Of a stretch of 64,000 bases of DNA, positions 20,907-32,059 are shown piece by piece. Position numbers and translations under genes: made by a program. How positions within the stretch are numbered: position 1 is the stretch's first letter; every line of letters starts with the position of its first letter. The stretch comes from Pristionchus mayeri (Eukaryota > Nematoda > Chromadorea > Rhabditida > Neodiplogasteridae): NCBI GenBank assembly GCA_036245805.1, contig BTRK01000002.1, forward strand, positions 2,170,001-2,234,000, written 5' to 3'. Below the pieces are notes generated by a model, which had not been told where the DNA came from, did no database searches, and worked only from the letters and a program-made list of their open reading frames with translations.

Positions 20907-23870
20907 TTAATTTGTAAAGTTGTCCCATCGACCCCACTTCTTGCACTCAGTGCACTGGTAAGTGGCCCAGAGTGCACTCGCTTTCTGCTTCCAGCACACA
21001 CTGGTCGGGTCGATGATACCCCCACACTCTTGACACCTCCGAAAAAGCTGCTCCAGATTAGCCTTATCAACTAGGAAATATTTGGAGCGAACGGGCGACT
21101 CCGTGTCAATCTCTTCCTCCTCTTCCGAATCGGTTGTTGACTGAGAGCATTGAGAGGGGCGGAAAGATGGATCCTCCAATATTACATTGACCTAATTTCG
21201 ATCCTAGAGCTAACCGATTTGCCCAGAGTAGGCACACTGGAGATGGTCGAGTCAATTCTCTCTGGTTGAAGACTACTCTTTGCAGATTCCTGTGAGGCGA
21301 CCTGGAGCTGGGAGAGGGAAAGAGGAGCAGAGAAGAGAGGCTGGAAGGAGAAGGTTGAGATTTATTTAATTGTATGTTTTACATATTGTCACTTATTGTT
21401 TATTGTAAATATTGCCATAGTTTTTTTTATTGTAAATAATATATAACCTATCTATTTTGAATTATTGAAAAGGGCGGGCAAACGGTAGGGTTGCAAAAAA
21501 GGAAACGACAATTTCGCATCCTCTGGTAGCTCTTTCCATCCCTCTTAAAAGTGTGCTGTGCGAGAGGTCAACAGCTACGTGTATTTGCGTCCCTTCCTCA
21601 CTCCTTCCTTTTGAAAGAAACCATTCCTTGTTCAGAAAGCGAGATCTCGATTTAGATCACTCTCCCCGCAGGTCAACAGACCCTCTTCCCATCTCCTCTT
21701 CTCCCCTTGCTCTCTCCCTGCCCGACTTGCTCCCCCGTGGATCAGCGTATGATAAGAGATTTGTGATATCCCCATACTTACAACCTATGTTTAGGGATGG
21801 GACATGGTCCCAAACTAATACAAATGAGGTGTATGTTCAAATAGACAAAAAGTACCGTACTCTCTCAAAACCACAGTACCCAAGATATTGGTTTTTGCAT
21901 TTGTTTAGAAACATGTTTGGTACAAGAAACATGATCTGACACGTGGAACTGGGTTACGGTAGTATCGAGTGGGTTTGTATTATTTGTATTAGTTTGGGAC
22001 CATGTCCCATCCCTAAACATAGGTTGTAAGTATGGGGATATCACAAATCTCTTATCATACGCTGATCCACGGGGGAGCAAGTCGGGCAGGGAGAGAGCAA
22101 GGGGAGAAGAGGAGATGGGAAGAGGGTCTGTTGACCTGCGGAGAGAGTGATCTAAATCGAGATCTCGCTTTCTGAACGTTCCCACTGGCAGTTTGGCCTT
22201 GCAAGCGCGAGAGTAAGGATGACAGGAGGGGAGAGAGGCCATGGGTGCGCGAAGCTCGATATCAATCTCGTTTGTCCAACCCTAGTTGTGAGTTAAATTC
22301 AAGCTCATCTTTGTTGGGAAACAGTGCAGCCAAATCGAGAGTACTATACCCTAAGGTTTTATGCTCTAAATTTCTTAAACTATCACATCCTCTTTCCTTC
22401 TATCTCCCATCTTTCCCTCACTTTCGAGCGGACGGGATCAACCTGCCGAGGGGTGCGGGAACTTCGTGGTCCCATCCGTGCAAGGGATTTCATTCACCCG
22501 TTCCTTGATCTACCCGAGTCTATCGTTGAATCCCGATCCCAAGAGGGAGAAAGAAAGGAAGGGGCATAACTATTAGAGACTCGAGTAGATCAAGGAATGG
22601 GTCAATCGTTTCTTTCAAAAGGAAGGAGTGAGGAAGGGACGCAAATACACGTAGCTGTTGACCTCTCGCACAGCACACTTTTAAGAGGGATGGAAAGAGC
22701 TACCAGAGGATGCGAAATTGTCGTTTTCGTTTTTGCAATCCTACCGTTCCCAATCGTTACTACTGTAGCCCATTAGCTCCTAAACAAGGCCATTGGGTCA
22801 AATTCAGTTGGCTGGATTACACATTTCTTAAAAACCCGAGGAAATGTGTTTTTTAGTTCATGGGTTACAGTAGTAACGATTGGTTATGGTACTCCCGAGT
22901 TGCAAGAGTACTTCTTAAAGAGCTGTGATCTGTTGCGTTTTTGTCCGCCTCAATGAGTACATATATTTATTGTGTTGTAAATGTTTAAAACTATCTAAAC
23001 TATAGTTTAATGATCCTACACACGTATAGATTTGTGCAGATTTGAAACATATTCAAACTAGTGATGCCATAGATGTTTTCGCTTGCTAATTTTTGTGTGC
23101 ATATTGTTGCTAAATATTCTTCTGATATATATAAATGATTACTAATTAATAACTGAATAAATATATCTTCTAAAAAATATAATTGTTGTCCTAATCACCT
23201 GATTCTCGTCGAGTAACGGGTCGTTCTCGTTCTGTGAGTGAACATCACTACCCCCCATGTCCATATCAACAGCATCATCCTGACATATTTATATTCAGAT
23301 ATGTCAAAGAGTACATTACTGTGTCCTTTAGTAAGGAATTATAACTAGTGTCGATGATAATCTCTCAATTGTTAAACTAGTGTCGATGATAATCTCTCAA
23401 TTGTTCTTACGTGCATGTTCGTCCCTTCGACTGTCCCATCTCCCTCGCCACCCTCGAATCGATCAACCACCGCATCTTCAGGCCCCGTTACGCGCCGTTG
23501 CTTCTATGAGGGTATTGTGCGCGGCAGCCGCTAGTATTCTAATACCTGTATGCTCCCATCACCTGGTCCATCGCCTAATCGTCTTTCTAGAGGAGCCTTT
23601 GAACAAAACGTATTACTTTTTTCAGCACATTGAATAAATGTGGGTACCTGGAGTGGCAATCCATCGAGGCCAAAGTGCTTGTCGCACCAACGAAAAATCC
23701 TCTTTTGCCGCTACTCTAGTGCGAAATCTTTCCAATTCCCGTTTAGCCACCTCTTCGTCCAAACCAAGCGATTTCACCCACAGGTGCTGGTGAACGCGCT
23801 TCGAGTTTCCGGGGAAATTGAACAGAATCGTCGCGCTCTGTCCACAACGAGCGCACTTTCGTTTACGCAT
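20907..23870 (-). CDS. THAP-domain / zinc-ribbon protein (frameshifted)
   Basis: Exons, all phase 0: 23870-23648, 23503-23411, 23279-23199, 21307-21215 and 21191-20907. Exon 1 opens MRKRKCARCGQSATILFNFP and continues VHQHLWVKSLGLDEEVAKRE, then in another frame FRWCDKHFGLDGLPLQ. CxxC followed by CxxH makes a THAP zinc finger, a DNA-binding fold. The exon is 223 nt, so one extra base shifts the frame between the two halves: pseudogene or sequence error. The middle is acidic. The last exon has SKYFLVDKANLEQLF, CQECGG and CTECKKWGRWDN, a zinc ribbon seen in nematode THAP/transposase-derived proteins. The 1.9-kb intron contains a palindromic element. It is convergent with CDV3, with only about 43 bp between stops. 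Confidence 0.65.
21482..22748. mobile_element. Nested palindromic (foldback) element in a THAP-gene intron
   Basis: Outer arms: about 21482-21625 against 22600-22748, for example CAGCTACGTGTATTTGCGTC on the left and GACGCAAATACACGTAGCTG on the right. Inner arms: about 21637-21827 against 21985-22177, nearly perfect over 190 bp (AGCGAGATCTCGATTTAGAT repeated inverted). Open frames on both strands inside it are mirror copies of the arms, not genes. The short flanking word GGTTACGGTAG recurs elsewhere (11.4-11.6 kb, 22.9 kb). Confidence 0.8.
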
Positions 23871-23879
23871 CGTACTTCT

Positions 23880-24490
23880 AGGAAGGATTTGAATGCAAAT
23901 AACGCGAAAAAAATGTACTACTCAAGTAACGTGATTCAATGTTAAGGATTGCACAACGAGTAAGACGGGAAAATGCCAGTCAATTTATGTCCAAGCGCTG
24001 CCACTACACTATACTAATGCGATGATATAAAACAACAATAAAAATATTCACTTAAATTAAGTAAAACAAACGAAAACGAAAATGCGAACGGATTTCTCGC
24101 CGATCGATTCAGTTGGCTAATTGCCAGGGGAGGTTTACTAAATTCCCGGCTCAAGTCAGAGCCGGCTCCCTAAAACCCCACCACCAATCGACAACTATTT
24201 TCTATTTTATTATATTTATTTTATAAATAATATTACATTATATATTTTTTTATTTGGCAATTCGTTTAGTGATAATGATTGCTATAAAATAAGTATTAGT
24301 GTTCAGTCAATGTGACATCCCTTTAAGGTATGATGATGATATCGCCTCGCAAACAAGATCATTAGGTGATCAATATTTTCGTCATCCCTGTCTCATTTGT
24401 TTGTGTAGACGCTTTGCATTATACGGAAAATTATTAACTGCACACGCATGTTCAACGCACAAAAAATTACGACATTTAATTAATACAGTT
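23880..24490. other. AT-rich intergenic
   Basis: No gene recognised. It contains the presumed promoter of the THAP-type gene and the 3' end of the gene at 24493. Confidence 0.4.
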
Positions 24491-24492
24491 TA

Positions 24493-25959
24493 TCAGAACG
24501 TTGCATTAAGGGCCAGCAGCGCAGCTGCAATCGAGACAAGGATAGAAGGGGTCACGGAGGGGTTTTCAGGCTTTCGCTCGAACTCCGGTACCTCAAAATG
24601 TCTGGTCGTAGTTCTATAATATGGAGTTATGTTCGTAGTTGGGGAAGTGAGTGGAGTCCTCATTGTGGTATAATGAGAGAATGTGTGCCTGGTGGTAGTT
24701 GCGGGGTCGATACTCCACTTCGTAGTAGAAGGAAAGGTTGGAGTCCTCGTGGTGGTTGATGGTGGAATCGTCGTGGAAGTATGTTGGATGAACAGATTAA
24801 TCATAGCACGAAGTGCGTTGAATAGGCTCATTTTCTTGGGAATGGACATGTTTGAAGTCTTCTCTGTAGCAGAAGGAATGAACGGAGTCTTTGTAGGAGA
24901 TGGATTGTACGGAATCCACTTGGTATCATTTGGAATGAATGATTTGGACGGGTTGCTCTTGGTAGTAGATGAAATGAATGGAGTTGTTTGGTTAGGCAAC
25001 GCGATAAACGGAACCCTCCGGGTTGTGTACTGAATAATTGGGATATACTTGGCAGTTGGTGGATTAAATGGAATTTTCGCAATAGTATTTGGAGCGATTG
25101 GGTTCCACTTGGTAGTTGATGGGTAGAATAGGTTCCTCGTGGCGGTAGATGGATTGAACGGAATGAATGGTGTCCTCGTGGTTGTTGGTGGAATTAATGA
25201 AGTCATTGTTGTAGTTGGCGGAATGAATGGAGTTCTCGTGGTAGTATACGGACTGATTGGGTTCCATTTGGTAGTAGGCGTATTGAACAGGTTCCTTGTG
25301 GTGGCAGATGGATTGAACGGATTGAATGGAGTCCTCATGGTACCATATGAACTGGACCGCCTGGGTTCCTCGCTGTTGCAAATGGAATAAATGGAGTCCT
25401 CATGGTAATTGATGGAATGAAAGGTGTATTTGGAGTCCACAGATTGGGATATGGAGTGATCCAAGGTCTCGGGGATTCCGTCGTCTTTCCTACGTCAGCA
25501 TTGCAGTTGCCTCCAGTGCAGCAACAATACGTCCCTTTCTCTCCGTATAGTTCCATATCCACGCATCCGCGATTATCATGCAACTGAAATGTATTTTAAG
25601 TGCAATTCAAGGAGAGGTTTAACTATTATAAAGTAAGAGGTAAAAACACACAATTTGCGGGATTTTTGAAGGACATATGTAGTCCCCACACTGCTTCAAT
25701 TTTCCTGGCCTGCCCTTACGAGTAAAACTGAAGCTCCCGCACCAATCACAGTCCTCTTCCTGAGGTTATGGTATTACATTAACCGCCAATATTGTAACGC
25801 TCTAGGAACTTGCAAGGGAATGACACACACACTAACCTTTCCAACATATTCGTCACCTTCGATGTGCATCGACTCCACTTGGCACCTCCAAGCGTCCGCC
25901 ATAGGGATTGCGAGGAGAAGAATGGATAAAAGACAGAGTAGATGCATCAATAGACCCAA
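24493..25959 (-). pseudogene. Three-finger protein with giant Thr/Pro repeat stalk and GPI tail (frameshifted)
   Basis: Exon 1 (25959-25837): signal peptide (MGLLMHLLCLLSILLLAIPM) and WRCQVESMHIEGDEYVGK. Exon 2 (25759-25652): EEDCDWCGSFSFTRKGRPGK... CGDYICPSK. Exon 3 from 25583: GCVDMELYGEKGTYCCC, TGGNCN, then a stalk of over 280 residues built on imperfect units such as TTTRTPFIPP and TTKWNPI, ending SVTPSILVSIAAALLALNAT. Around 25345-25390 the repeat frame shifts by one base, and the remaining stalk and tail are read in another frame. Either a recent pseudogene or a sequencing slip in repetitive DNA. The cysteine exons match those at 27181-27879 closely. A TATA-like word lies at 25995. Confidence 0.7.
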
Positions 25960-26345
25960 AGGCTTATAAAAGATGAGGAAAACCGAGAATCGACCATATT
26001 TATGTCTTTACATGACACAATTTCCGGAATCCGATCGAAGTATTACGAACAAGCAAATATGATAAACAAAATCAAAGTTGTGTAAAGAGATTGTAAACAT
26101 GATTTTAACGAATCTTTATAATTTTCCAATATGATTTGCATGTGTGCAATGCAGACTCAACTGACGAGTATACAAACAAAAGATTGAGTTTAAAATATTG
26201 TCTGCATCTATGTTTTCAGGACAGAACCCGTTGACTATCTGCCTCGATTCAGAGAAATGTGTCAAATGTCAAGGCACGCTTCTTGGTGGAGGCGGTTATT
26301 GAATGGAATTGAGAGTTTAGACGAGCCATTTCACTACATTTATGA
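25960..26345. other. Intergenic
   Basis: Contains the upstream region of the gene ending at 24493. Nothing else seen. Confidence 0.35.
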
Positions 26346-26348
26346 ATT

Positions 26349-26511
26349 CTAGCTGTTCTTGGGCGGAAAATATTCGTTGAACATGTTCATCAACTGATAG
26401 ACTTGCTCAGTTCTTCCCTTAGAAGCATAATGCCTGTGCATTTCGGATAAGATTGCGGCCCTATTCGATTTGATAATTTCGGTGATGCCCTCATCGGTTG
26501 AAGCGTCTGTA
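26349..26511 (-). CDS. Possible terminal exon, unknown protein
   Basis: After TCTCCTTACAG an open frame reads ASTDEGITEIIKSNRAAILS, EMHRHYASKGRTEQVYQLMN and ends FNEYFPPKNS with a stop. The composition is protein-like (amphipathic helix). No upstream exon with a signal peptide could be joined. Family not recognised. Confidence 0.3.
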
Positions 26512-26534
26512 AGGAGAGATGAAGTTCGCAATTA

Positions 26535-27180
26535 GGATAATCGTGCATTGATTATGTATGCTCTCACGAGTGGAATGGAAAGATAGTGTGAGAAATAAAG
26601 AAACGACTAGAAGTCGAACTATAAAGGAATCGTGCACACGTTCTCTCCACAGTGCAAGGCCTAGAAGAGCGACAAACTCGTCCGCTGAAGCTCTCTAACT
26701 TCAATTGTAATTAAGTCGACTGTATTCACTGCATGTTTCGAACATTTAATTATTTCTCTACAGGATGGTTTATGTGTTACGAGACGATAAATGCCGCTCA
26801 GGAAATCAAATAAACGTACGCTCTCGCCTCATCTTTGTTCACTTTGGGCGGACAATCGATGAGGAAGTCATCTACTCTGTTTATTGAGAATATCGTCGTG
26901 TACCTGGGCAACCTGAATTTATTTCATTTCATGTACACATCAGCCAATGGTCTGACGAACGGTAGGCAATGATAGGTCCAAAAGGACCTCTGAGTGGACT
27001 CACTTCAACTAATGGAGGCACAACATGTTAGACTATTGCATTAAATACAACATGCCGGAGCAACAAACCAATATCTTAATACTGACAATACGTGTACATA
27101 GGTAAACGACGATATGAAACGAATTTATATTTGCGGGTTCTTGCTCCATATATGATATTTGCATTTTATATAAATATTAT
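26535..27180. other. Intergenic, no gene recognised
   Basis: Short frames only; no domain, repeat arms or RNA gene seen. Confidence 0.35.
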
Positions 27181-27879
27181 TTATTGATTATTATTTATTA
27201 TTTTAGCAAGGATACGGAAAAAAAGGATATAGCATGTTTTCTGAGCAGTGGTGATGGGGAAACGTCTTGTCGTCGTGTATTGAATAGGTCTCGTAGTAGT
27301 CGTTGCAACTCCATTACACTTGTCTCCCTTGCAGCAGCAGTACGTGCCCTTCTCCCCGTATAAATCATGCTCAACACACCCGCCATTGTAGGCCTGGAAT
27401 TTGGTCGTCATGGAGTTTATGAGAAAGTTTATAATGTATGACAATGAAACAACGATTGTTTTAATTTTCATGCATGTCCTTTCCAATCTCTCCCTTTTAT
27501 ACCTTGAATAATTTGATGCTTGGAAGTTCATTGAACGAACAATTTTACAAAGTAAAAACGTACCAAATGCGGGTATTTTGGACAGACGTAGTCCCCACAT
27601 TGCAAATGCCTTCCGGGCTTGCTGTCGTGCATGTAGAAGAAGCTTCCGCACCACTCCGTTTCGCACTCGATATCCTGTGTTGATCGAGTCGGTTACTATT
27701 CTAATCAATAATTCAAACATAAATCGATAATATAGTCCTAGATTTTTTTAAATGTTTAAAAAAATAACCTTGCCCGTGTATTCACCGCCTTCGATGTGCA
27801 TCGACTCGTATGTGCATGTTGCAGCGTTGGACAACGAAATGGCAACGATAGGAATAAAGATCACGGAAAGGAGATGCAT
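27181..27879 (-). CDS. Three-finger (Ly6-like) secreted protein, short tail
   Basis: Exon 1 (27879-27769): MHLLSVIFIPIVAISLSNA signal peptide, then CTYESMHIEGGEYTGK. Exon 2 (27674-27564): DIECETEWCGSFFYMHDSKP, GRHLQCGDYVCPKYPHL. Exon 3 (27393-27181): AYNGGCVEHDLYGEKGTYCC, CKGDKCNG, then TTTTRPIQYTTTRR and a non-hydrophobic end (ILAKIINNNQ). All joins are phase 0. Cysteine spacing ending CCCKGDKCN is the three-finger signature. Unlike its neighbours it lacks a clear GPI-type tail; a frame change after TTAQK may have replaced it. Closest local relative is the gene at 24493. A TATA-like box lies at 27923. Confidence 0.75.
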
Positions 27880-27922
27880 CACTATGATAGCCCAGAGAAG
27901 GTGGGGAAGAGCGATAACATAC

Positions 27923-27933
27923 GATATTTATAC
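27923..27933 (-). promoter_or_regulatory. TATA box of the gene at 27181
   Basis: The minus strand reads GTATAAATATC about 45 bp upstream of the ATG at 27879. The same core is found before the paralogues at 34848, 40205 and 41546. Confidence 0.5.
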
Positions 27934-27959
27934 GTTCTTGTGATAAAATTTTCATGATC

Positions 27960-28345
27960 AGTTCCCTAATACAATTTCAAAAAAGTGCTTATTCGCGACT
28001 AAGTTTTGTGAGAAACTAAATATGTCAATGAAAAATCATATTCGTAAATATTTGTATTGAGTTATCCTTCTTCGATTGGTTATGTTTGCCAAATTCCAAA
28101 ATTGAATTGCACAAATACAGGTCTGATATGACATTTCCCCTCATAAATAGTAAAGATCGAGTTAGATACTCCATACTAACATATATATTTGAAAATGTTT
28201 TGAATGACTAAATGAGACCGAACAATTTGTAATTCTGTTCCGCAGCGGAGGTGCTTGTTCGACTGCCAAGTGTCATTCAATAATGTCATCTTATTGATAA
28301 TATACACATAATTGGTCAATTTATCAGTACTCAAGTCAATATTCA
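27960..28345. other. Intergenic
   Basis: AT-rich spacer between two array members; nothing recognised. Confidence 0.35.
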
Positions 28346-28347
28346 AG

Positions 28348-29004
28348 TTAGTATGTCCATGCTGCAATCGCAGCTACAGAAAGCGAGACGGGGATGATCG
28401 GGATCGACGCGGAGCCAGTCGGGTGATCGGGAAGCATGCAGGTCCTCGCAACAGCAGTAAGTGCTAATGACACCGTTTCGTGTAACTCCATACTTGCATC
28501 CGTTCTAAAAATTGGAAAAACAAGCATGTGCACTATTTGTCATCAAATGATAGAGTTTTAATATTATGCAAATCGAGAAAGATACAAGTAAAAATACAAA
28601 ACCTCAAGGCCTGTGCAGTCTCCACTGTTTCCGCATTCCAACTGCTTATATTTTCCATCAGCATAGAAGGCAGCACACAAGTACGCTCCATTGCAGGCGA
28701 GGTACGCCTTAGATGACATACAATTGATAGTGATTAATTTTTTTTTTCGATTAACGAACCACATCGCCGTACTGACAATGGGTATTCATATGGCACATAA
28801 TCGGTTCATAGTGCATACACCTCGCGCTGAGTGAGACATTTGCAGGGACTTGAGCGTTAGGAGCAACATCTTGTGTAGTGACCGAAGTGTTGGCGAATTC
28901 GGGACTGGCCTTAGTTCCATCCTTTGTATCGCTCAGTGTCGAGCCACGGTGGGAGTAGCGGCGACTGTGAGTAAAAACATGATGATGGTGGCTAAACTCG
29001 CCAT
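28348..29004 (-). pseudogene. Three-finger GPI-tail gene, frameshifted
   Basis: A signal-peptide ATG at 29004 (MASLATIIMFLLTVAATPTV) runs into a stop, while the next frame continues with LSDTKDGTKASPEFANTSVT and RCMHYEPIMCHMNTHC. The middle exon (about 28715-28614) reads YLACNGAYLCAAFYADGKYK, QLECGNSGDCTG. The last exon starts NGCKYGVTRNGVISTYCCCE, then the frame breaks, and a different frame holds the hydrophobic tail (IPIIPVSLSVAAIAAWTY, stop at 28348). Two separate frame breaks show that this copy is dead. Confidence 0.65.
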
Positions 29005-29288
29005 CACTAGTTAATGGAGGAAGGGATTAAATGGAGCGAGTTTGGAGGGGACGAGAACAACGTGGATACCTCTGCCAACTGACCAAATTTTTAGATCGTT
29101 CCATATCATTAGTACAATCAAATACGCTTAACATGATTTATTGAATTGTTTAAGTCTATTCCATTCGCGAGATATTAACGAAGATGTGCATCGAAATAAT
29201 GCTGATGATGAGGACTAGACTACATGTAAAATTATCTCAGTTAAATGCAACTTAGTGGGCTCAACATACATGTGATATTCAAATATTA

Positions 29289-30530
29289 TTGGGGTGTCCG
29301 GAAAGTTCGTATAATTTTTTGTTTTTATTTTTTATTCAATGCTTTACAATTCTCAGTGACCAATGTATGCCCCCTTCTTTCTCACTACCTCCCTCCAGCG
29401 ATTGGGCAAGGTCTCGATTCCTCTCTTCCAGAATGCGGGTTTCTTCGAGACCGCCCAGTTCACGAAAGCCCTCACAACTTCATCTCGATTCTTGAACTTC
29501 TTTCCTTTGCAGAAGTCAGAGAGAGAGCGGAAGCAGTGGTAGTCGCATGGGGAGAGATCCGGGGAATACGGTGGATTGGGAATCCTCTCGATCTTCAGCT
29601 CGTCCATTTTCTTCTGGGTCATCTTCGCTCGATGTGGGCGAGCATTGTCCATCAGAAGAAGAATTTTGCCCTGGTTCAGGAGTCTGGGAGGGAATCTGAT
29701 CGCGACATCTTCCAGTTGTTCAGAGAAGAGGTCGGCATTGATGCTGGTGCCAGGGGCGAGGATCTCCCAGTAGATGGGACCGAGCACTGAGAAGAAGAAG
29801 CAGAGGAGTTCCTTCTTTCCGTGCTCTTCCTTCTTCGGGACGGGCGTGGGCTTCTCATCTGCATCCACCCATTGCAGTCTCCTCACAGGGTTATCGTACG
29901 TGATCCACTTCTCATCTGTAGCGATGACGGAATTGACCCATCGAAGATTGGATCTACGATGGAGTAATTCCCGACAGACTTGAACACGATTTTTCAGCTG
30001 TTCGGGGGAGAGGTCATGGGGAATCACTTGTGGGAGTTTCGGCTTCTTCCCAGATCGATGGAGGATATCGGACACCGTTGATCTGGGAGTACCAGTATCC
30101 TTCTTCAACTCACGCACACTGGCCATGGGCTTGCACTTCAGTGTGCGGAGAACGAGAGGCTGATCGAGGGAGGGAGGGCGTCCAGAGCGGGGTTGATCAT
30201 CGAGACCAAACTCCCCTCTCTTGAAGCGGGAGAACCACTTATAGCAGAAGGGTATGGAGGGGGCGTCAGCTCCTTCCGACTGGGCCAGGGCAGAGTGGGC
30301 TTCCTTCACGGATCGGCCAAGACGGTAGTAAGGAAGTAAAACTGCTCGGAGGTAGAGATGGGAGTCCATCACAAGAATCAATGTAGCAACTAGGAGACTG
30401 ATTAAATCCTCTCACTACTCAACGTCAGAATGATGCAATACATTGTTGACAAACAGATTGCGCAATCACGGCATTTGACCGCGAACTGACTTTTTTCCGA
30501 AGCATTATACGAACTTTCCGGACACCCCAA
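29289..30530 (-). mobile_element. Complete mariner transposon
   Basis: The ends are inverted repeats (TTGGGGTGTCCGGAAAGTTC, continuing GTATAAT) identical over at least 27 bp, flanked on both sides by TA (29287-29288 and 30531-30532), the mariner target-site duplication. Length is 1,242 bp, with one uninterrupted transposase gene on the minus strand. Identical ends and an open gene point to a young, possibly active copy. Confidence 0.92.
29353..30381 (-). CDS. Mariner transposase (DD34D), intact
   Basis: A 342-codon frame, the usual mariner size. The N-terminal part has paired helix-turn-helix features (WFSRFKRGEFGLDDQPRSGR, a typical mariner linker with PRSGRP). The catalytic domain has ATDEKW (first Asp), LLMDNARPH (second Asp) and YSPDLSPCDYH (third Asp), with 34 residues between the second and third: the DD34D signature. 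The C-terminus ends RWREVVRKKGAYIGH. It cuts and pastes the element at TA sites in the nucleus. No stop or frameshift is seen. Transcription would rely on the element's own short 5' region. Confidence 0.92.
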   Translation of the reverse strand: MILVMDSHLYLRAVLLPYYRLGRSVKEAHSALAQSEGADAPSIPFCYKWFSRFKRGEFGLDDQPRSGRPPSLDQPLVLRTLKCKPMASVRELKKDTGTPRSTVSDILHRSGKKPKLPQVIPHDLSPEQLKNRVQVCRELLHRRSNLRWVNSVIATDEKWITYDNPVRRLQWVDADEKPTPVPKKEEHGKKELLCFFFSVLGPIYWEILAPGTSINADLFSEQLEDVAIRFPPRLLNQGKILLLMDNARPHRAKMTQKKMDELKIERIPNPPYSPDLSPCDYHCFRSLSDFCKGKKFKNRDEVVRAFVNWAVSKKPAFWKRGIETLPNRWREVVRKKGAYIGH

Positions 30531-30532
30531 TA

Positions 30533-32059
30533 GGTTGGTCAGAAAGTTTTGTCCGATTTCGAACCCCAGCTTTGAGCTCGTATATTATGTTTGTCTCAAA
30601 TCACCTCCTGTTGTCCTCATACTGTTATATAGGGAGATGTTCAGTGTTTACAACATTAGGGTTAAAGTGGGGCAAGGCTGTCTAATAGGCCAGAAATCGA
30701 GGTGAGCGTAATAGTGAACTTTTCAGAAAAATTATGATTTTCTTTAAAATAGCGGTACTTCATGGATCAATTTTTGAGAGGAAGCTCACTAAGTCTATTA
30801 AAAAGCGCGAGGGATGCCCTACCTATTTGCAAAAAGAGAGAGCTGCTGAATTCGTTACGTGCTTTATACTATCGGCTGAATCCGAACTGAATAAAAAAAT
30901 CAAAATTTACCTGATCAAATTTGCTGTTTCGGGGATTGAAGAGGATGCCACCTACCTAAGGGCGATGTTATCATTACCTACTGTACTTTCAATCATGTCG
31001 ATATTTCTATCTAAAAAATCTAAAAATATAAAAAAAATTGTTATCTAAAAAATTGATATTTGTCTAAAATCTATTTTTCGACGGAAATTGCGAAAAACCT
31101 GATATTAAAGGAGGAGTAAACTCAAAATTCAATTTATGAAGCTATCATATGCACTGATCAAAGCTCCACAACGATAAGAAGCTCCGAAATTTTCACATTT
31201 ATATCTCCATTCCGAACAGAGTTGTAGCTAGTTGGCTGGGAGCCAGATCAGGGAAAGCTCAGGGAAGGGGGCGAGATAGCACGCGACTTGAAGAGAGTGC
31301 GTCCCTAAGTGAAACATATTCCAACCGGGCGCGCGTTTGACTTTACTCCTCCTTTAAGGTATTTCAGGCACGGACTGCCCTAAAAAACGTAGCGATCTCC
31401 AAAATCTTTCCAATTAGTGAGTGATAGGGCAAGAGTTATTCATTTATTTGCGCAAGAAAGAACTGATTTTAAAACTACGGGGCTATCGAAAAAAATTCAA
31501 AAGTGTGAATTTCGACGTTCAAAATTGGGTCCCTAAATGCTGAAGAACCCTGTTTCAGAATTAAGAGCCCTATAATCTCCCAAAGATATTTGTGATATAT
31601 ATTGGTAAGGTAGTTTACATTCGTGAATAATTGAAATCGCGAGTACCATCGGAATAGATACAGTGAGCCATAATCTGATCTGGACCGCCATCATGAAAAC
31701 CCAAACTCGGATTACTCACTCATCTCTAAAAGGCCTCTAGTGGCTGATCATTCTCAACAGTACCAGTACGGTGTATGTCCATCGTACTTTACTACCGTGA
31801 TCTAGATTTGGCCATATCCATATTCTCAATGGAATGCTGACCATATAAAAAGGCAGGGTCTTGACCAGCCCCATTACGTTTAGGATATTACTGCATTCGT
31901 TTTCTTGGTTGGACAGATCTATGATAGTGTGCGCTTAAGAGAGTATAAATGTCCCTATCTATCATTAAAATACTCGAGCCGATTGTACAACAACGAACGA
32001 TGGGAGCTGTCAGAATGCAAGATGGTCAAAATCGGACAAAACTTTCTGACCAACCTGAC
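30533..32059. mobile_element. Non-autonomous mariner-like element
   Basis: The left end reads GGTTGGTCAGAAAGTTTTGT, continuing CCGATTT. The right end (about 32033-32059) is its exact reverse complement. The interior (1.5 kb) has no transposase; the longest frame (30734-31048) shows no recognised domain. The intact mariner at 29289 abuts its left end, sharing the TA at 30531-30532. Confidence 0.75.
31105..31358. mobile_element. TTAA-type MITE nested inside the mariner-like element
   Basis: The left end is TTAAAGGAGGAGTAAACTCA and the right end is the inverse (TTTGACTTTACTCCTCCTTT, AA). It is about 254 bp, non-coding, with TTAA at both ends. Its ends resemble those of the element at 56192. Confidence 0.65.

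Noticed and set aside
21553..22242. Two long frames on opposite strands with nearly the same protein
   Set aside because: They are the two arms of the nested palindrome read in opposite directions. No signal peptide, domain or splice context.
30734..31048. Possible transposase in the element at 30533
   Set aside because: No catalytic DDE/D motif or helix-turn-helix similarity could be seen in this 104-codon frame.
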